Shown here: positions 47,071-54,781 of the stretch, piece by piece
Layout of the letters: every line of letters starts with the position of its first letter
Numbering within the stretch: the first letter of the stretch is position 1
Source: Methanobrevibacter millerae
GTDB taxonomy: Archaea > Methanobacteriota > Methanobacteria > Methanobacteriales > Methanobacteriaceae
Assembly: GCF_900103415.1 (NCBI RefSeq)
Contig: NZ_FMXB01000017.1
Coordinates: forward strand, 1 to 54,781
DNA length: 54,781 bases
Direction: 5' to 3'
The notes under the pieces: model-generated
Databases searched by the model: none
The model's input: only the letters and a program-made list of their open reading frames with translations
Told to the model about the DNA's origin: nothing
Program-made: the position numbers and the translations under genes

Positions 47071-49036
47071 GTTTAACAATCTCCGTTTTATTTTCAGCTG
47101 GTTTTAATTCATATTCTTCAGAAACATTTTCTAACATGCTTGCTCTTACATCATTCGTATATTGGCTGTCAGTAAACAAGAAAATAATTTGTTTGTCTTT
47201 AGTGTACTCATGTAAATCAGAAATAAAGTCAATACGTTTACTTTTATCTAATTTTTCTAAAGGAGCATCAATGATTAATGGTATTTCGAATCCACTAAGA
47301 CTATGCAATGCCATCATAAAAGATAATGCCAGTAGATTTTCTTCACCGTCAGACAAATCTCCAGGACGTATTTTTTGTCCAGAACTTTTAGTTACCCGTA
47401 TCCTATAATCATCTTCGATATTTACATCAGTATACTTATCATATTTCCAATCAATTCCAATAAATTGATCACGGATTTTAGATGTGACTTTATCTCGAAT
47501 ATGTTTTTGTACATCATAATTTAATGTAGATACAACATCTACAGCAGACTCACAAAATTCTATTTTTTGATTAATTTCCCTTAATTTCTCATTTGCTTCT
47601 TCAATATCATCTCGTTTCTTTTTAAGTTGAACAATTTCATTTTTTAACCTTTCAATATCCTTACCGATTATTGTATTTCTATCCCTTAATCTCTTCTTAA
47701 CTTTAACATTATTATCCCTATGCTTTTCATATTCGTTAATATCCGCAATATCAATTGAAATCAATTCCTCAGAAATTTCAGAAATCTCATTTTCTACAGC
47801 AATCAAATGAGCATTGTTTTCTTCAAGTGTTCTTCGCATATTGTCGATTTCATGAATATTCTCTAATTTTTTCAATGTGCTTTTTATATCATAATAATCT
47901 TTGTAAAATTCATCTGTTTGAACTTTAGTAGTCTTTCTTAATCTTTTATGTAATTCTTCAACACATTCAGGATGATCTTCTAATTTTACACCACAAATAC
48001 AATATCCATCATCCAAAATATCATTTAACAATGTTCTTTCAATTAAAGGAGGAGCTGTTTTTGTTTCACGGGATTTGTCAGCAATTTCTATAGCCCCAAT
48101 TAATTCATCAAATAAAACAGCAATAGGATAAATTTCCAATATTAAATTCTCATATTTTACAGTATTTGTTTTAATTGAAGTAGATAATGATATTTTCTCC
48201 TTTTCCAAAACACTTCTACGATTAGTTAATTCTTTAACATGCTTCGAATCGGCTTTTTTTAATTTTTCGTCCAATTCTAATATTAATCTTTGAGCCTCAT
48301 CAATTTTTATATGATTTGCTTTCCTTTCATCTTCCAGGTCTTTCCTTTCAGATATTTTTTTATTGATTAATTTATTATAATTTACTGGACCTTCAGGACG
48401 TAATTTATCATATTGTTTATTAAGATTATTTAATGTTTTTTCCAAATGATCAGCCATGCTATTTACTAAACCAACTTGAGATATCTGTTCAATGGAATTT
48501 TTCAAATTTAAATCAGAATCGCTTTCAAAATAATTGGATAATGTCGCACCATTGAAAAAGAAATAATGAAACATGTTTTTCGGAATCTTATTATTAATAG
48601 CATTTTGAGCAATATCCTGATCCATAGGTTCCTTACCGGTTTCATCTACAATCAAATGGCTTGTTAATTCTGCTGACCATTGATCATCCTCCCATTGTTG
48701 ATATTTAACTTCCCTATCAACCACGAAATATTTTTTATGATTATCTGCATCAAAATAATAAAATCTAATTTTAACTTCAACATTTATTTCATCATACCCT
48801 TCAGCTTCCGCAATTTCTGCTGCCTTAAGATTATAAATAGGTTCAGATTTGTCACGAACATCATGAAGCTCTTTACCATATAATGCCCAGGTTAATGCAT
48901 TAACCAAAGAAGTTTTTCCACTACCATTATCTGCTAAAATAATTGTTAAATTTTCTTTTTCATTAAATCCGAAATCAATTCTTTGAGTTCCATAATAAGG
49001 GCGAAAATTAGTTATTTCAATATAATCCAGAAACAT
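47060..49036 (-). CDS. Component B1: DndD/SMC-like ABC ATPase with Cys hook
   Basis: A 658-aa paralogue of B2 with the same order: P-loop ADNGSGKT at 35-42 (Ala where Gly is usual), coiled coils, hook CICGVKLEDHPEC, signature LSDGEENLLALSF, and Walker B LIIDAPLEKLDKSKR. Length matches DndD (~660 aa), but no DndC-type sulfur-transfer gene is present, so DNA phosphorothioation is not supported. ATG 49036 abuts the A1 stop. The P-loop and Walker B differences from B2 suggest the two ATPases have split roles. Confidence 0.8.
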   Translation of the reverse strand: MFLDYIEITNFRPYYGTQRIDFGFNEKENLTIILADNGSGKTSLVNALTWALYGKELHDVRDKSEPIYNLKAAEIAEAEGYDEINVEVKIRFYYFDADNHKKYFVVDREVKYQQWEDDQWSAELTSHLIVDETGKEPMDQDIAQNAINNKIPKNMFHYFFFNGATLSNYFESDSDLNLKNSIEQISQVGLVNSMADHLEKTLNNLNKQYDKLRPEGPVNYNKLINKKISERKDLEDERKANHIKIDEAQRLILELDEKLKKADSKHVKELTNRRSVLEKEKISLSTSIKTNTVKYENLILEIYPIAVLFDELIGAIEIADKSRETKTAPPLIERTLLNDILDDGYCICGVKLEDHPECVEELHKRLRKTTKVQTDEFYKDYYDIKSTLKKLENIHEIDNMRRTLEENNAHLIAVENEISEISEELISIDIADINEYEKHRDNNVKVKKRLRDRNTIIGKDIERLKNEIVQLKKKRDDIEEANEKLREINQKIEFCESAVDVVSTLNYDVQKHIRDKVTSKIRDQFIGIDWKYDKYTDVNIEDDYRIRVTKSSGQKIRPGDLSDGEENLLALSFMMALHSLSGFEIPLIIDAPLEKLDKSKRIDFISDLHEYTKDKQIIFLFTDSQYTNDVRASMLENVSEEYELKPAENKTEIVKHEQ

Positions 49037-49216
49037 TTATTCATCCCCTCCAGATTTAATGGCTGATTCAATCATCGTAGTATATGCTGCGGTGAATTGT
49101 GTTTTATTCTGATTTCTTAACTCATATATAATTGCATTAATAAAAAATTGCTTCAGATTATCATCCAAATCAGCATTATTTATATAATCAATTATTTCAA
49201 GATTCATTTTTGTCAT
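49037..49216 (-). CDS. Component A1 of the duplicated module (59 aa, unknown)
   Basis: A 59-aa helical protein (MTKMNLEIIDYINNADLDDN...) whose ATG overlaps the helicase stop by ATGA and whose stop abuts the B1 start. It is missed by a 60-codon cut-off. It aligns with A2 over the DDxxKxFFxxxIxYEL segment. The small size and fixed place before each ATPase suggest an adaptor or antitoxin-like partner. Confidence 0.65.
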   Translation of the reverse strand: MTKMNLEIIDYINNADLDDNLKQFFINAIIYELRNQNKTQFTAAYTTMIESAIKSGGDE

Positions 49217-51231
49217 TTACATTCCTCCCATTTTTCAATGAATTTCCTACTGCATTCTGAAAAATTATCTGCTAAATCAGCATATTCATCATAACGACGT
49301 TGTTCGTTACGAAATATACTTTCTACAGAGCTAGATTGATCTTTCATGCATGGAAATACAATTAAATCATAAATATTAGCAATTTTTTTACCCGGACTAT
49401 TTCTCAATATCCTACCTCTTCTTTGAATATGTTGTCTTGAATTCAAAGTACTGGCCATTAATAATGCAGTTTGAGTAGAAGGAACATCAACTCCCTCATC
49501 CAAACATTTGATAGCTACCAACGCGTGATAATGACCCCTTGCAAATAATTCCAAAATTCTATCCCTTTCAGATTTCCCCCTAACTTTTTTTGTAGATTCC
49601 TCACCAGTGAATTTTTTATTTGGAATATCCAAGTCCTCTAAAATCTTTTGAACTTTAGGCAATTGTTCACCAGTGCAGTAAATAATCAAATCTTTCATAT
49701 CAGAATTTTTTGATAAAAACTCTTTTAAATAAACCATTTTAGCTTTAGCGTTATTGACCACATTCCTCCTTTTAATTAAAAATGTTTTTAACTTATTTTC
49801 ATCGTTAACGGATTTATTCTTTTTATTTATCAACCTAACGATTTCATAAGTATAATATTCATACTCACGCAATTCCTCGTTGTCCAAATCAATAAATTCA
49901 GGATAATAATTATAATGAGTTAAAAAACCATTATCAATAGCTTTTTCCAAATCATATTCATAAACAACATTATTAAATGTTTCATAAACAAAGTCATTTC
50001 GTTCAAAATCGTCTTCAATCTCCGGAGTAGCACTTAATCCTAACTTATAAGTGTAGGGAACATCAAATCCTTTTCTAAATTCAGAAGACCCAATTCCATG
50101 AACTTCATCAACAATTACTAATGACTCTTCACCATATAAAGACATGTTTTTAATGAATTTCTGATTGCTGAATGTGTTAAATGTGGTAAATATGACCACA
50201 TTCTTCTTTAAACCAGATTTTAAATCTCCAATCAAACCCAATAATTGAGACTTCCATTTTGGATTATCTCCCGATGCTACAAGAGTTTCTCCTTTAAAAT
50301 TAAATTTTTTAAGATTTTCTTCCCATTGACTAATCAAATGCTTTTGAGGACAAACAATAACCGTCAATAATTTGGATTTTTTCCTTTTTAAATAATCAAA
50401 GCATGATAAAGCAGTTATAGTTTTACCTGTACCCGTAGCCATACTTAAAATACCATGATAGTTATTATTTACCCAACTTTCTAATGCCTCATTCTGATAT
50501 TCCCTTAAAGTAGGTTTTGAACTTAATTTTAAGCTTAAAACATCGTTTTTAGATTTTGGAGCAAATTCGATTAATTTACGTTTACTGGCTTCAGGCACAT
50601 CAAAAATTTCTAAAGAAGGATTTAAACCATCCCAAAAATCTTCAAAATCCCGAATATCATCTTCCATATATTCAGAATTTCTCCAACTCTTAAAAATTTT
50701 TAATGATTCAATATTATTCCTCCAACCAGATGCAGTTTCATTTACTGAACCATTGAACAATATTGAGTCGTCTTCATCATCATACATTATGCCAATTTTA
50801 GAATGAAGCATTCCTGGTTCATAAAACCCATCATCTTTAACATTGACTCCAATTTTAATATCCAAATAACCATTAGCAATCATCCAACCCAAGATTTTTA
50901 CATGATTCTTAACTATTTCATCCTGAATTGAATTATAATCCCTTAAAAATTCTTCATGTATCAAATCTTTTAATTCATCAGCATTATTGATTGATTCCAA
51001 ATCGTCAGCATCAAGCTTAGCTCCACAAATAAGACGCATTTTTCCATCGTTTTTTACGAATTTGTCAATGCCTTCGGCAGCAACTGCCAAACTTGTAGAA
51101 TTAAAAAAACCAGAAATCCTATCGTATTTTACAGACTCCGATAATACGATATTATAAAAATCCTCAACAATATCATCATTAGCTGAATTATAACTAGGCT
51201 TCAAATCCGAATCAATATTTTTAAATGACAT
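49213..51231 (-). CDS. Component H: PLD-nuclease / DEVH helicase, first gene of the ABC-ABC operon
   Basis: A 672-aa protein. N-terminal PLD-type domain (~1-200) with MLHSKIGIMYDD (HxK) and FNGSVNETASGW (GSxN). SF2 helicase core (~240-640): MATGTGKT, IVDEVHG, LGLSATPE, and the final QRRGRILR arginine-finger motif. It resembles the helicase at 39250-42162 in design but lacks the DUF3427 tail and is ~300 aa shorter. Typical of restriction-like or anti-phage systems. It opens an operon of eight genes with overlaps or gaps below 45 bases. The promoter must lie in the GATC-rich gap upstream. Confidence 0.8.
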   Translation of the reverse strand: MSFKNIDSDLKPSYNSANDDIVEDFYNIVLSESVKYDRISGFFNSTSLAVAAEGIDKFVKNDGKMRLICGAKLDADDLESINNADELKDLIHEEFLRDYNSIQDEIVKNHVKILGWMIANGYLDIKIGVNVKDDGFYEPGMLHSKIGIMYDDEDDSILFNGSVNETASGWRNNIESLKIFKSWRNSEYMEDDIRDFEDFWDGLNPSLEIFDVPEASKRKLIEFAPKSKNDVLSLKLSSKPTLREYQNEALESWVNNNYHGILSMATGTGKTITALSCFDYLKRKKSKLLTVIVCPQKHLISQWEENLKKFNFKGETLVASGDNPKWKSQLLGLIGDLKSGLKKNVVIFTTFNTFSNQKFIKNMSLYGEESLVIVDEVHGIGSSEFRKGFDVPYTYKLGLSATPEIEDDFERNDFVYETFNNVVYEYDLEKAIDNGFLTHYNYYPEFIDLDNEELREYEYYTYEIVRLINKKNKSVNDENKLKTFLIKRRNVVNNAKAKMVYLKEFLSKNSDMKDLIIYCTGEQLPKVQKILEDLDIPNKKFTGEESTKKVRGKSERDRILELFARGHYHALVAIKCLDEGVDVPSTQTALLMASTLNSRQHIQRRGRILRNSPGKKIANIYDLIVFPCMKDQSSSVESIFRNEQRRYDEYADLADNFSECSRKFIEKWEECK

Positions 51232-51811
51232 TACCTTTTACCCACATACCAAAAATTACAATAATTGATTTAAACACAAGATATTACTAATCATATATTT
51301 TTAATTGACAGAATATAAAGATTACTAAATCTTTCTCAATTTGATTATTGATGAATAAGATGCAATTATATTTAAAACATGGCAATAAAAACAAATAAAA
51401 TAAAAATTTAAACTCACACAATACTTTTTAAAATAGAATTTGAGAAAGATCAGATCCTTAATTGATCTATAAAAAATTAATTATAACGATCATTAAAATT
51501 ATGAAAATTATAGATCGATCGATCATATTTAAAAAATTGATCGTCCAAAAAACCAATAATAAACAATGTACACAAAGTTATTTCGAAAACAAGTATAAGA
51601 ATAAACATAAAAATGTTAAAAAATAAGTGTTTGAAATACAATATCAAAATAAAAATAAAAAATGTTTAATTATGATTAAAAATAATTAAAAATTATTCAA
51701 AGTTAAAAATTGATCAAAAAATCCCTTGTATTTAAAAATATTAAAAAATATATTAAAATGTTTAAAAATATATATTAACATAAACAATATTACTTTTTGA
51801 ATGGTGATGCT
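51232..51811. other. Divergent promoter region with GATC cluster
   Basis: 580 bases, extremely A+T-rich, no gene. It drives the H-ABC-ABC operon leftward and the radical-SAM gene rightward. It holds the GATC cluster at 51448-51542 and a lone GATC at 51712. Confidence 0.55.
51448..51542. promoter_or_regulatory. Eight GATC sites in 95 bases with an inverted repeat
   Basis: GATC occurs at 51448, 51453, 51464, 51488, 51513, 51517, 51521 and 51539, three of them as GATCGATCGATC. GATCTATAA (51464-51472) and TTATAGATC (51508-51516) form an inverted repeat. In DNA this poor in G and C less than one GATC would be expected here. It may be an operator array or a methylation-sensed switch. Confidence 0.5.
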
Positions 51812-53104
51812 ATGCAATTTAAAGATTGGGTGAATGACGATATAAAAAAGGTTCTATTGGTAGAACCGAATTTTCCAATACCTAATAAAAGCAGAAATCA
51901 TTCAAATTTTCTTCCAATTGGATTATTAAAGATAGCAGCCTATTTTAAGGACAAACCAGTTGATGTGAAACTTATTCGTTTTGAAGAAAAAAATAAAGAT
52001 TTTGGACAAACAACTTTTGATTTTGCTCCTGAAGACGAATATAAACCAGACATTATTTTTGTAACATCAATTTTTACCTATTGGTCAGAATATGTTAAAA
52101 ATGCAGTATTCTATTATAAAAATAAATTTAAAGATGTCCCCATAATAGTTGGCGGAGTATACGCATCATTAATGCCCGATCATTGCCTAAAATACACAAA
52201 ATGCGATGATGTTATACAAGGACCCATTGACGAAGTAGAAAGATTAATTCCAGATTATAGTCTGGTGGATGTCGATTATCAAATAATACACACCAGCAGA
52301 GGCTGCATTAGACAATGCGGATTTTGTGGAACCTATATTATTGAACCCGAATGGAAATGTAAAAAAAGCATAAAAGACGAAATCATAAAGAAAAGATTAA
52401 TTTTTTATGACAATAATCTCCTTGCAAATCCCCATATAGAAGACATTTTAAAGGAATTAATAGAATTAAAGAAAGATAAAAAGATTAATTACCTTGAATC
52501 CCAATCAGGTTTCGACGGAAGAATATTAAGGAAAAAACCACATCTTGCAAAATTGTTAAAAGATGCGGGCTTTAAAAATCCAAAAATTGCATGGGATTAT
52601 GGAATAAAACAAGCTAAAAGCATTAAACAACAAATAGACTTATTAATTTCAGCAGGATTTACTGCAAAAGAAATATCCGTATTCATGATATATAATTACG
52701 AGTTAACTTATGAAGAAATGGAAGAAAAACGAGTAAAATGTGCTGAATGGGGAGTTCAAATAACTGATTGTAGATACCGACCCCTAAATCAAACATTTGA
52801 CTATTATAGTTCATATAAAACTAAAGGTCAGACGGAAAAAGATTATCATATCCACACTGAAGCGGGATGGACAGATTCGAAAGTTAGGAAATTTAGAAGA
52901 AATATCCGCAGACACAATATCTGCATGAGACATGAAGTAGATTACCATTCCACCATTCTTGAACGTAAAAAAGTGCCTCAAGATAAAGCTAAAGAATATC
53001 GTGAAATGAACTATGATGAAGCCAAAAAATATCTGCCCGATGCATGGAGCCCCTATGAATTCCATGATGCATCCCAACAAGATTATTTCAAAATGAAGAA
53101 TTAA
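51812..53104 (+). CDS. Radical SAM protein with N-terminal B12-binding-like domain
   Basis: A 430-aa protein. Residues ~15-150 form a Rossmann-like B12-binding-type domain (VLLVEPNFPIP...LPIGLLKIAAYF; IIVGGVYASLMPDH), but the cobalamin DxHxxG motif is not seen. The radical-SAM cluster motif is Cys165-x3-Cys169-x2-Cys172 (GCIRQCGFC). The rest is a TIM-barrel-like region and a basic tail. Substrate unknown. ATG 51812 has GGTGAT upstream; the TTG at 51797 is not needed. It is divergent from the helicase operon and may modify nucleic acid or a peptide for that system, which is speculation. Confidence 0.75.
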   Translation: MQFKDWVNDDIKKVLLVEPNFPIPNKSRNHSNFLPIGLLKIAAYFKDKPVDVKLIRFEEKNKDFGQTTFDFAPEDEYKPDIIFVTSIFTYWSEYVKNAVFYYKNKFKDVPIIVGGVYASLMPDHCLKYTKCDDVIQGPIDEVERLIPDYSLVDVDYQIIHTSRGCIRQCGFCGTYIIEPEWKCKKSIKDEIIKKRLIFYDNNLLANPHIEDILKELIELKKDKKINYLESQSGFDGRILRKKPHLAKLLKDAGFKNPKIAWDYGIKQAKSIKQQIDLLISAGFTAKEISVFMIYNYELTYEEMEEKRVKCAEWGVQITDCRYRPLNQTFDYYSSYKTKGQTEKDYHIHTEAGWTDSKVRKFRRNIRRHNICMRHEVDYHSTILERKKVPQDKAKEYREMNYDEAKKYLPDAWSPYEFHDASQQDYFKMKN

Positions 53105-53790
53105 TTCTTAATTTCCTTTTTTAATTTATGAATTAAAAGTTCCTTTTCAGATAAAATTTCTTCATAATCCTTAATTAACTCATTCAATTCATCAATTTTC
53201 TTTTCAGATTCGTTTAATTGTTCTATTAACTCAGAATTATCAACAGTGATTGGATTTTCATCTTCTTTATTTAGCAATATATCGATATTTGCACGCATAT
53301 TTGGATTGAAATCACTTAACTCTTTTAAATGATTTCTTAATTCCTCATTGCCTTTGGTTAAGCTTAATCTCAACAAAACATTTAATTTGATTTTTGCTTT
53401 AATGCCATCGAAAATAACATCACATTCTTTTTCATAAGGCAATTTAGGAATAATATCTTCAGTTTCGCTACGAGTCAATACCAAAAATCCATGTTTATAA
53501 GCAGACCCGATTTTAAAAGATACTGTAGAGTGAGGCTCATCAATTCTTGTAGGAATTGATTTATGGATCGCATTTTTAGTTTTTTTGTCATCGAGAGTTT
53601 TCTGTGATGTTTTATTATCATTAGAAGATAATGCCACATATGTTGGCCAACCCAAGAACTCTAATAAATCATGTTCCTTAATTGCATCATCCAAATTTGA
53701 ATATTCACCAAAAAAATATTCTTCACCATCAATAGTTTTATGAATCAAATATTTCCCGTTTTTATTTGAAATGAATTTATCACCAATCAT
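53101..53790 (-). CDS. AP2-like N-terminal domain plus coiled-coil protein (unknown)
   Basis: A 229-aa protein. The first ~55 residues (KYLIHKTIDGEEYFFGEYSNLDDAIKEHD...LGWP) resemble the AP2/integrase-arm-like DNA-binding units common in these archaea. A middle globular domain follows (~85-165), then a long C-terminal coiled coil (~175-229, LNESEKKIDELNELIKDYEEIL...). A DNA-binding accessory protein is likely. Its stop overlaps that of the radical-SAM gene inside a 14-base palindrome (53096-53109). Confidence 0.55.
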   Translation of the reverse strand: MIGDKFISNKNGKYLIHKTIDGEEYFFGEYSNLDDAIKEHDLLEFLGWPTYVALSSNDNKTSQKTLDDKKTKNAIHKSIPTRIDEPHSTVSFKIGSAYKHGFLVLTRSETEDIIPKLPYEKECDVIFDGIKAKIKLNVLLRLSLTKGNEELRNHLKELSDFNPNMRANIDILLNKEDENPITVDNSELIEQLNESEKKIDELNELIKDYEEILSEKELLIHKLKKEIKN

Positions 53791-53975
53791 AAAATCAACT
53801 TAAACGATAGACAATTAATTAAATAATTGATTATTAATCAAAATAAGACAAACATCAGTAATTCAACGAATATCTTATATTTAATTAAGATTAAATCTAA
53901 ATATAGATATACTTTAAAAAATATTTAAATTTATAGTTTTACTCAAAAAACAAACTAAAATTAAAGGTGAAAAAC

Positions 53976-54569
53976 ATGAACATAGCTATACTGGGTGCAA
54001 CGGGAAAATTCGGACTGGCATTAACGGCCAGACTGCTTGCGGTTACAGACCACAAGTTAACGCTTCTCTCAAGAAGTGCAGCAGACAGATTCGAGGACAA
54101 TTACAGAATCACGGCCAGAAAAATTGACGCCACCAATGCAAGGGAAATCAAAAAGGCATTAAAAGACTGCGATTTGGTCTATTGCGCAATTTCAGGCGAT
54201 TACATGCCAGTCATTGCAGACAATATCATTAATGCGAATCCCAAAAGATTAATATTCATGGCGACGGTTGGAATCTACAACGAGCTTGAAAATGCGGAGC
54301 ATCTGAATGTGGACAATGAGCCTCTTCAAATCCCGAACCAGTACGCCGCCGACCTGATTGAAGCAAGCGGCGTGGACTACACCATCCTGAGGCTGGGCCT
54401 TCTTGAATTCGGGGATGAGGATGACTTCACCATAACCGAAAAGGGCGAGAAAGTTCAAACGCAGCGCACCACCATCGAATCGGTTGAAAAGGTTGCCCTC
54501 GAGATAATAGCTGATCCGGAACTCTATTCGAGAAAAAGCATCAGCATTACCCGAAAGAGCGGGAGTTAA
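53976..54569 (+). CDS. NAD(P)-binding Rossmann protein (NmrA / SDR-like)
   Basis: A 197-aa protein beginning MNIAILGATGKFGLALTARLL, the NAD(P)-binding GxTGxxG-type motif (here GATGKFG), followed by alternating strands and helices including FMATVGIY and YTILRLGLLEFG. Resembles atypical SDRs that act as nucleotide-dependent reductases or redox sensors; catalytic Tyr-x3-Lys is not evident. ATG 53976 has GGTGA 5 bases upstream. Base composition returns to that of the chromosomal genes. Confidence 0.75.
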   Translation: MNIAILGATGKFGLALTARLLAVTDHKLTLLSRSAADRFEDNYRITARKIDATNAREIKKALKDCDLVYCAISGDYMPVIADNIINANPKRLIFMATVGIYNELENAEHLNVDNEPLQIPNQYAADLIEASGVDYTILRLGLLEFGDEDDFTITEKGEKVQTQRTTIESVEKVALEIIADPELYSRKSISITRKSGS

Positions 54570-54588
54570 TGATTTCTAAAAACCGCCT

Positions 54589-54759
54589 TTAAAAGCGTTG
54601 ATTCTCAGACTCTTCCCGACGTTTACGATAGATTTCCAGCAAATGTTCCTTAAGAGCATCCCCTTCCAAAGGCTTAATATCATCATAATCCCATGGCTGA
54701 GGAGCTTCTAGAACTCTTACAGGTTCTCTAGGCTTAATAGGTTTTCCTAAATCAAACAT
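54589..54759 (-). CDS. Small hypothetical protein (56 aa)
   Basis: A basic-acidic protein, MFDLGKPIKPREPVRVLEAP..., with a predicted C-terminal helix (ALKEHLLEIYRKRREE). ATG 54759 has GGTGAT just upstream, so the longer MYGDI start is not used. No known domain. Converges on the Rossmann-protein gene. Confidence 0.5.
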   Translation of the reverse strand: MFDLGKPIKPREPVRVLEAPQPWDYDDIKPLEGDALKEHLLEIYRKRREESENQRF

Positions 54760-54781
54760 AATATCACCATACAAAATAACA

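Noticed and set aside
47060-49036. DNA phosphorothioation (Dnd) system
   Set aside because: The ATPases look DndD-like, but no DndC sulfur-transfer, DndB or DndA gene is in the window, and the C proteins lack clear DndE motifs.

Overview
The window looks like a piece of a gut-type methanogen chromosome of the Methanobacteriales, most like Methanobrevibacter. The evidence is an A+T-rich archaeal genome with GGAGG-type Shine-Dalgarno sites about 7 bases before starts, TATA-type promoters, very large secreted adhesin-like proteins (beta-helix coils rich in GGAI/NNS/F motifs, tandem Ig-like C-terminal repeats, papain-type peptidase domains), an HTH-PhoU regulator and the archaeal GerW/DUF2953 pair. 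The genus is inferred from protein character only. No rRNA, tRNA or CRISPR array was seen.

Region 1 (1-12.4 kb) is mostly housekeeping and mixed genes: an MFS transporter remnant trapped between two palindromes, a DUF3100 membrane protein, an HTH-PhoU regulator, a truncated TfoX-C-like gene, a GerW-DUF2953-small protein operon, a dUTPase/dCTP deaminase-like gene coupled to a TPP enzyme of the acetolactate synthase type, a tautomerase, a small DUF11 surface protein, an alpha/beta hydrolase, an acyltransferase, a frameshifted remnant and an Rpn-type nuclease.

Region 2 (12.4-36.6 kb) is a cell-surface locus. It holds two large adhesin-like proteins on the minus strand and three plus-strand secreted proteins that join a beta-helix, a C1A (papain) peptidase with an intact catalytic set, a lectin-like segment and Ig-like repeats. 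One of them also carries an M14/AstE-type zinc peptidase domain. An ATPase-less FtsX-type ABC permease lies among them. The gap before the permease holds two overlapping tiny ORFs with strong ribosome sites, a nested stem structure, and three tandem ~170-bp units that each carry a TATA-like box and the same hairpins; these look like repeated small RNA genes.

Region 3 (37-54.8 kb) is accessory. Two zinc-ribbon proteins and a protein with a duplicated 'GVG' domain come first. Then comes a translationally coupled trio (105-aa protein, Nudix, PLD-DEVH helicase of the DUF3427 type). From about 43.1 kb the DNA becomes visibly more A+T-rich and holds an eight-gene minus-strand operon: PLD-helicase H, then a three-gene module (A ~60 aa, B ~658-aa DndD/SMC-like ATPase with a Cys hook, C ~150 aa) present twice in tandem as A1-B1-C1-A2-B2-C2, and finally a second GVG-domain protein. 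A divergent radical-SAM gene and a convergent AP2-like/coiled-coil gene follow. This operon has the look of a genome-conflict (antiviral or anti-plasmid) system and is the best candidate here for something undescribed.

Three genes (1309, 8546 complement, 28296) appear to start at ATT, each exactly 7 bases after a GGAGG/GGGGG ribosome site. Starts given below are reassigned where the ribosome site argues for it.
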